A stretch of 7,945 bases of DNA from JBOHWJ01 sp050736615 (GTDB taxonomy: Bacteria > Desulfobacterota > Binatia > Binatales > Binataceae), in contig JBOHWL010000092.1 in the NCBI GenBank assembly GCA_050736615.1, positions 1 to 7,945 on the forward strand, read 5' to 3'. This document shows positions 6,822 through 7,945 of the stretch, in pieces; position 1 is the first letter of the stretch; every line of letters starts with the position of its first letter. The position numbers and the translations under genes were made by a program. Under the pieces are notes generated by a model. That model worked only from the letters and a program-made list of their open reading frames with translations. It did no database searches and had not been told where the DNA came from.

Positions 6822-7086
6822 GACGCTTCCGGTCGATTAACGCTTGCGCCTCATGCATGATCCGTCGATGCGGAACCGTCGGATGTGTGTCCGCCAGCGC
6901 TTCCTGCACCTTTGCACGAAACCATGCGTCGTAGGTTTCCGGATCGGCGGCTAGGCCCGCCGGGAGCGCAGCCTCCTTGGCGACGCGGGTCAGCAGGATG
7001 CGCACGGCGTCCGAAACCGTCAGGCCGAAGTCCGCAAGCTTTTCCGCCGCCGCCGTCTCAACCTTATCGTTCACGCGGACACGCAG
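6808..7086 (-). pseudogene. RelB/DinJ-family antitoxin, 5' end truncated
   Basis: Reads LRVRVNDKVETAAAEKLADF then GLTVSDAVRILLTRVAKEAA LP, the ribbon-helix-helix plus GLTxSDAxRxxLxRVAxExALP signature of RelB/DinJ antitoxins. It continues through a toxin-binding tail (YDAWFRAKVQEALADTHPTV) to KRRARA and TGA at 6808-6810. The frame is closed by TAG (7087-7089) just before LRVRV, so the original start and roughly the first 5-10 residues are missing at a fusion with dehydrogenase sequence. A GTG at 7072-7074 could give an 88-residue product, but no ribosome binding site precedes it and the first DNA-binding strand would be damaged. It is paired with the truncated toxin downstream. Confidence 0.82.
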
Positions 7087-7433
7087 CTATTGCGCCGGAT
7101 GTGGTCTTCGAATGTATCGGCGAACCCGGCACGCTCGCCCAAGCGATCACCTATGCCGCGCGCGGCGGCCGCGTCTGCGTGTTGGGCTTTTCGATGCGCG
7201 ATGACGGTTTTCCACCCGGTCTGGCGATGGCCAAGGAGTTGGACGTGGCCTTCAGCCTGGGCTTGGAGCCGGGTGAAGGCGAGACCGTGATCGGGGCCCT
7301 GGCTTCCGGACGTTTTTCAGCCGAGCCGTTGATTACGCATACGGTGGGGTTGAACGAACTGCCGCGCGCCTTTGCGGCACTCCCCGCCGCCACCAATCAG
7401 GTCAAGGTAATGCTGGAATTCCCCCCGGGTTAG
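7086..7433 (+). pseudogene. Zinc-type alcohol dehydrogenase (MDR), C-terminal fragment
   Basis: About 115 residues of the C-terminal part of a medium-chain dehydrogenase/reductase. APDVVFECIGEPGTLAQAI and RGGRVCVLGF are late Rossmann strands of the NAD(P)-binding domain. ITHTVGLNELPRAFAALPAA is the usual closing segment (LITHxxxLxExxxAFxxL). The stop is TAG 7431-7433. The N-terminal catalytic domain with the zinc ligands and the GxGxxG loop are absent. At 7083-7090 the sequence becomes antisense antitoxin, so the fragment has no start of its own. The open frame does continue upstream to 6885, but that part encodes no dehydrogenase. It is a non-functional remnant. Confidence 0.85.
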
Positions 7434-7458
7434 CGAGACCTCTGCGCAGGTGTCTTTT

Positions 7459-7469
7459 GTCATTCCGAG
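7459..7469 (+). repeat. Partial copy of the repeat head upstream of the GIY-YIG unit
   Basis: GTCATTCCGAG matches 9 of 11 bases of the head GTCATCCTGAG that begins the left inverted-repeat arm 64 nt downstream, in the same orientation. It is followed by unrelated AT-rich sequence and a T6 run (7515-7520). It may be a decayed or variant member of the same repeat family. Confidence 0.35.
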
Positions 7470-7522
7470 GACGTGTGAATTTTGAATTGGCGGGCTTATG
7501 GACAGGCAGGGCTCTTTTTTCT

Positions 7523-7567
7523 GTCATCCTGAGCAAAGCGAAGGACCTCGCGCGGTCCTCCGCGCGT
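7523..7567 (+). repeat. Left arm of the 45-nt inverted repeat (REP-like)
   Basis: Begins GTCATCCTGAGCAAAGCG and ends CCGCGCGT. Within it AGGACC (7542-7547) pairs with GGTCCT (7554-7559). Alternatively CGCGCGG (7549-7555) pairs with CCGCGCG (7560-7566) around TCCT. These are mutually exclusive GC-rich hairpins, like REP sequences. It ends 7 nt before the start codon of the nuclease gene. Confidence 0.9.
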
Positions 7568-7574
7568 TAATTCG

Positions 7575-7886
7575 ATGGGCGACACCTATTACGTCTATAT
7601 CATGAGCAGTAAATCAGGCGTGCTGTATATTGGTTCGACCAACGATTTGGAACGCCGCGTAATTGAGCACAAGAGCGGATTGCTTGGTGGCTTTACGAAG
7701 AAGTACCGGGTAACACGGCTGGTTTATTTCGAAGAATTCGATGAGCCGGCTCTGATGGTCGCACGAGAAAGGCAACTCAAGGGATGGACCCGGAGACGAG
7801 AGCTTGAGCTGATTCACCAGCAAAACCCCGCGATGTCCGATTACGCGCGGAGGACCGCGCGAGGTCCTTCGCTTCGCTCAGGATGA
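7575..7886 (+). CDS. Small GIY-YIG domain nuclease
   Basis: A 103-residue single-domain nuclease of the small GIY-YIG (UPF0213/YhbQ-like) type. YYVYI (residues 5-9) and VLYIGSTNDL (16-25) are the paired GIY and YIG strands. Arg27 and His32 lie on the following helix in the positions of the conserved Arg and His. KKYRVTRLVYFEEF (42-55) is the central strand, and Glu65 in AREKQ-like ARERQLKGW is the metal-binding Glu. RRRELELIHQQNP closes the domain. All catalytic positions are present, so it should cut nucleic acid at single strands or hairpins. Residues 90-103 (YARRTARGPSLRSG) and the stop come from the right repeat arm and are not part of the domain. No Shine-Dalgarno precedes ATG 7575; the region upstream is the left hairpin, which suggests weak or structure-controlled translation. 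A start at Met10 would remove the GIY strand, so ATG 7575 is preferred. Confidence 0.9.
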   Translation: MGDTYYVYIMSSKSGVLYIGSTNDLERRVIEHKSGLLGGFTKKYRVTRLVYFEEFDEPALMVARERQLKGWTRRRELELIHQQNPAMSDYARRTARGPSLRSG

Positions 7887-7887
7887 C
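7843..7887 (-). repeat. Right arm of the 45-nt inverted repeat (REP-like)
   Basis: Reverse complement of the left arm with one substitution (GAGCGAAGCG against GAGCAAAGCG); just inside the arms there is also a 1-nt length difference (TAA against TTAA). Its CGCGCGG (7844-7850) pairs with CCGCGCG (7855-7861) around AGGA. It contains codons 91-103, the last base(s) of codon 90 and the TGA (7884-7886) of the nuclease gene. Confidence 0.9.
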
Positions 7888-7910
7888 TACATTCGGAGTC
7901 CCGCGAAATC

Positions 7911-7925
7911 CCGCACATAGTGCGG
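7911..7925. repeat. Short hairpin near the right edge
   Basis: CCGCAC-ATA-GTGCGG is a perfect 6-bp stem with a 3-nt loop, 23 nt beyond the right arm. There is no T-run. No gene is recognisable in 7888-7945; the window ends there. It could be a small operator, or unrelated. Confidence 0.3.
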
Positions 7926-7945
7926 CGCTGCGGCTGGTATTGCCA

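Larger units (their letters stand above)
7523..7887. mobile_element. Candidate mobile unit: GIY-YIG nuclease gene between inverted palindromic repeats
   Basis: A compact 365-bp unit: left arm 7523-7567, a 275-nt interior holding most of the nuclease gene, and right arm 7843-7887. The arms are inverted and identical at 44 of 45 positions, far beyond chance. The gene and the repeat are physically merged, since the right arm supplies the gene's end. No target-site duplication is evident directly outside the arms. The layout parallels REP-associated transposase (RAYT) elements but with a GIY-YIG enzyme. That it moves or is copied is inference; the structure itself is directly visible. Confidence 0.6.

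Noticed and set aside
6885..7085. Upstream part of the plus-strand frame that ends in the dehydrogenase fragment
   Set aside because: Its translation is proline/arginine-rich nonsense and it lies antisense to clear antitoxin coding; only the part from 7086 is dehydrogenase-like.
7523..7887. CRISPR-like repeat pair
   Set aside because: Only two copies, inverted rather than direct, and separated by a coding gene.
7523..7887. Classical IS element or group I intron homing endonuclease
   Set aside because: There is no transposase, no target duplication visible at the arm edges, no intron core sequence and no host gene split by the unit.

Overview
The window looks like a moderately GC-rich bacterial chromosome of environmental, proteobacterium-like character. 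The broad lineage is an inference from the gene families and codon preference; nothing here fixes a genus. There are no rRNA or tRNA genes, no CRISPR array and no recognisable IS transposase.

Left two thirds (1-5620): a catabolic, hydrolase-rich neighbourhood. On the minus strand, a D-hydantoinase/dihydropyrimidinase-type amidohydrolase gene (722-2100) leads into an intact isochorismatase-family amidohydrolase (1-639) resembling N-carbamoylsarcosine amidase. The pair would make sense as cyclic-amide ring opening followed by hydrolysis of the N-carbamoyl (or other open-chain amide) product. The hydantoinase gene is broken by three frameshifts and one in-frame stop, while nearly all its metal-site motifs can still be read across the three frames. 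Divergently, on the plus strand, lies an intact Amidohydro_2 metal-dependent hydrolase (2362-3483). It converges on an intact CocE/NonD-type serine hydrolase (3677-5620, minus).

Middle (5621-6057): a 437-nt stretch without a secure gene. It holds a perfect 8-bp inverted repeat and a short protein-like remnant.

Right quarter (6058-7433): a scrapyard of truncated genes joined directly to each other. In order: a tyrosine recombinase with a stop, a frameshift and no C-terminus; a ParE-like toxin lacking its C-terminal half; its RelB/DinJ-like antitoxin lacking its first residues; and the C-terminal part of a zinc-type alcohol dehydrogenase. The two fusion points (about 6684 and about 7086) carry no long repeats. 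They are either old deletion/rearrangement scars or an assembly chimera.

Right end (7523-7887): the most interesting structure. A small intact GIY-YIG nuclease gene is bracketed by 45-nt inverted repeats that match at 44 of 45 positions. Each arm folds into its own GC-rich hairpin. The right arm encodes the last 14 residues and the stop codon of the nuclease. This compact gene-plus-palindrome unit resembles the REP/REPIN-RAYT arrangement, but with a GIY-YIG nuclease in place of a Y1 transposase. It is a good candidate for an under-described self-mobilising or nuclease-maintained repeat element.
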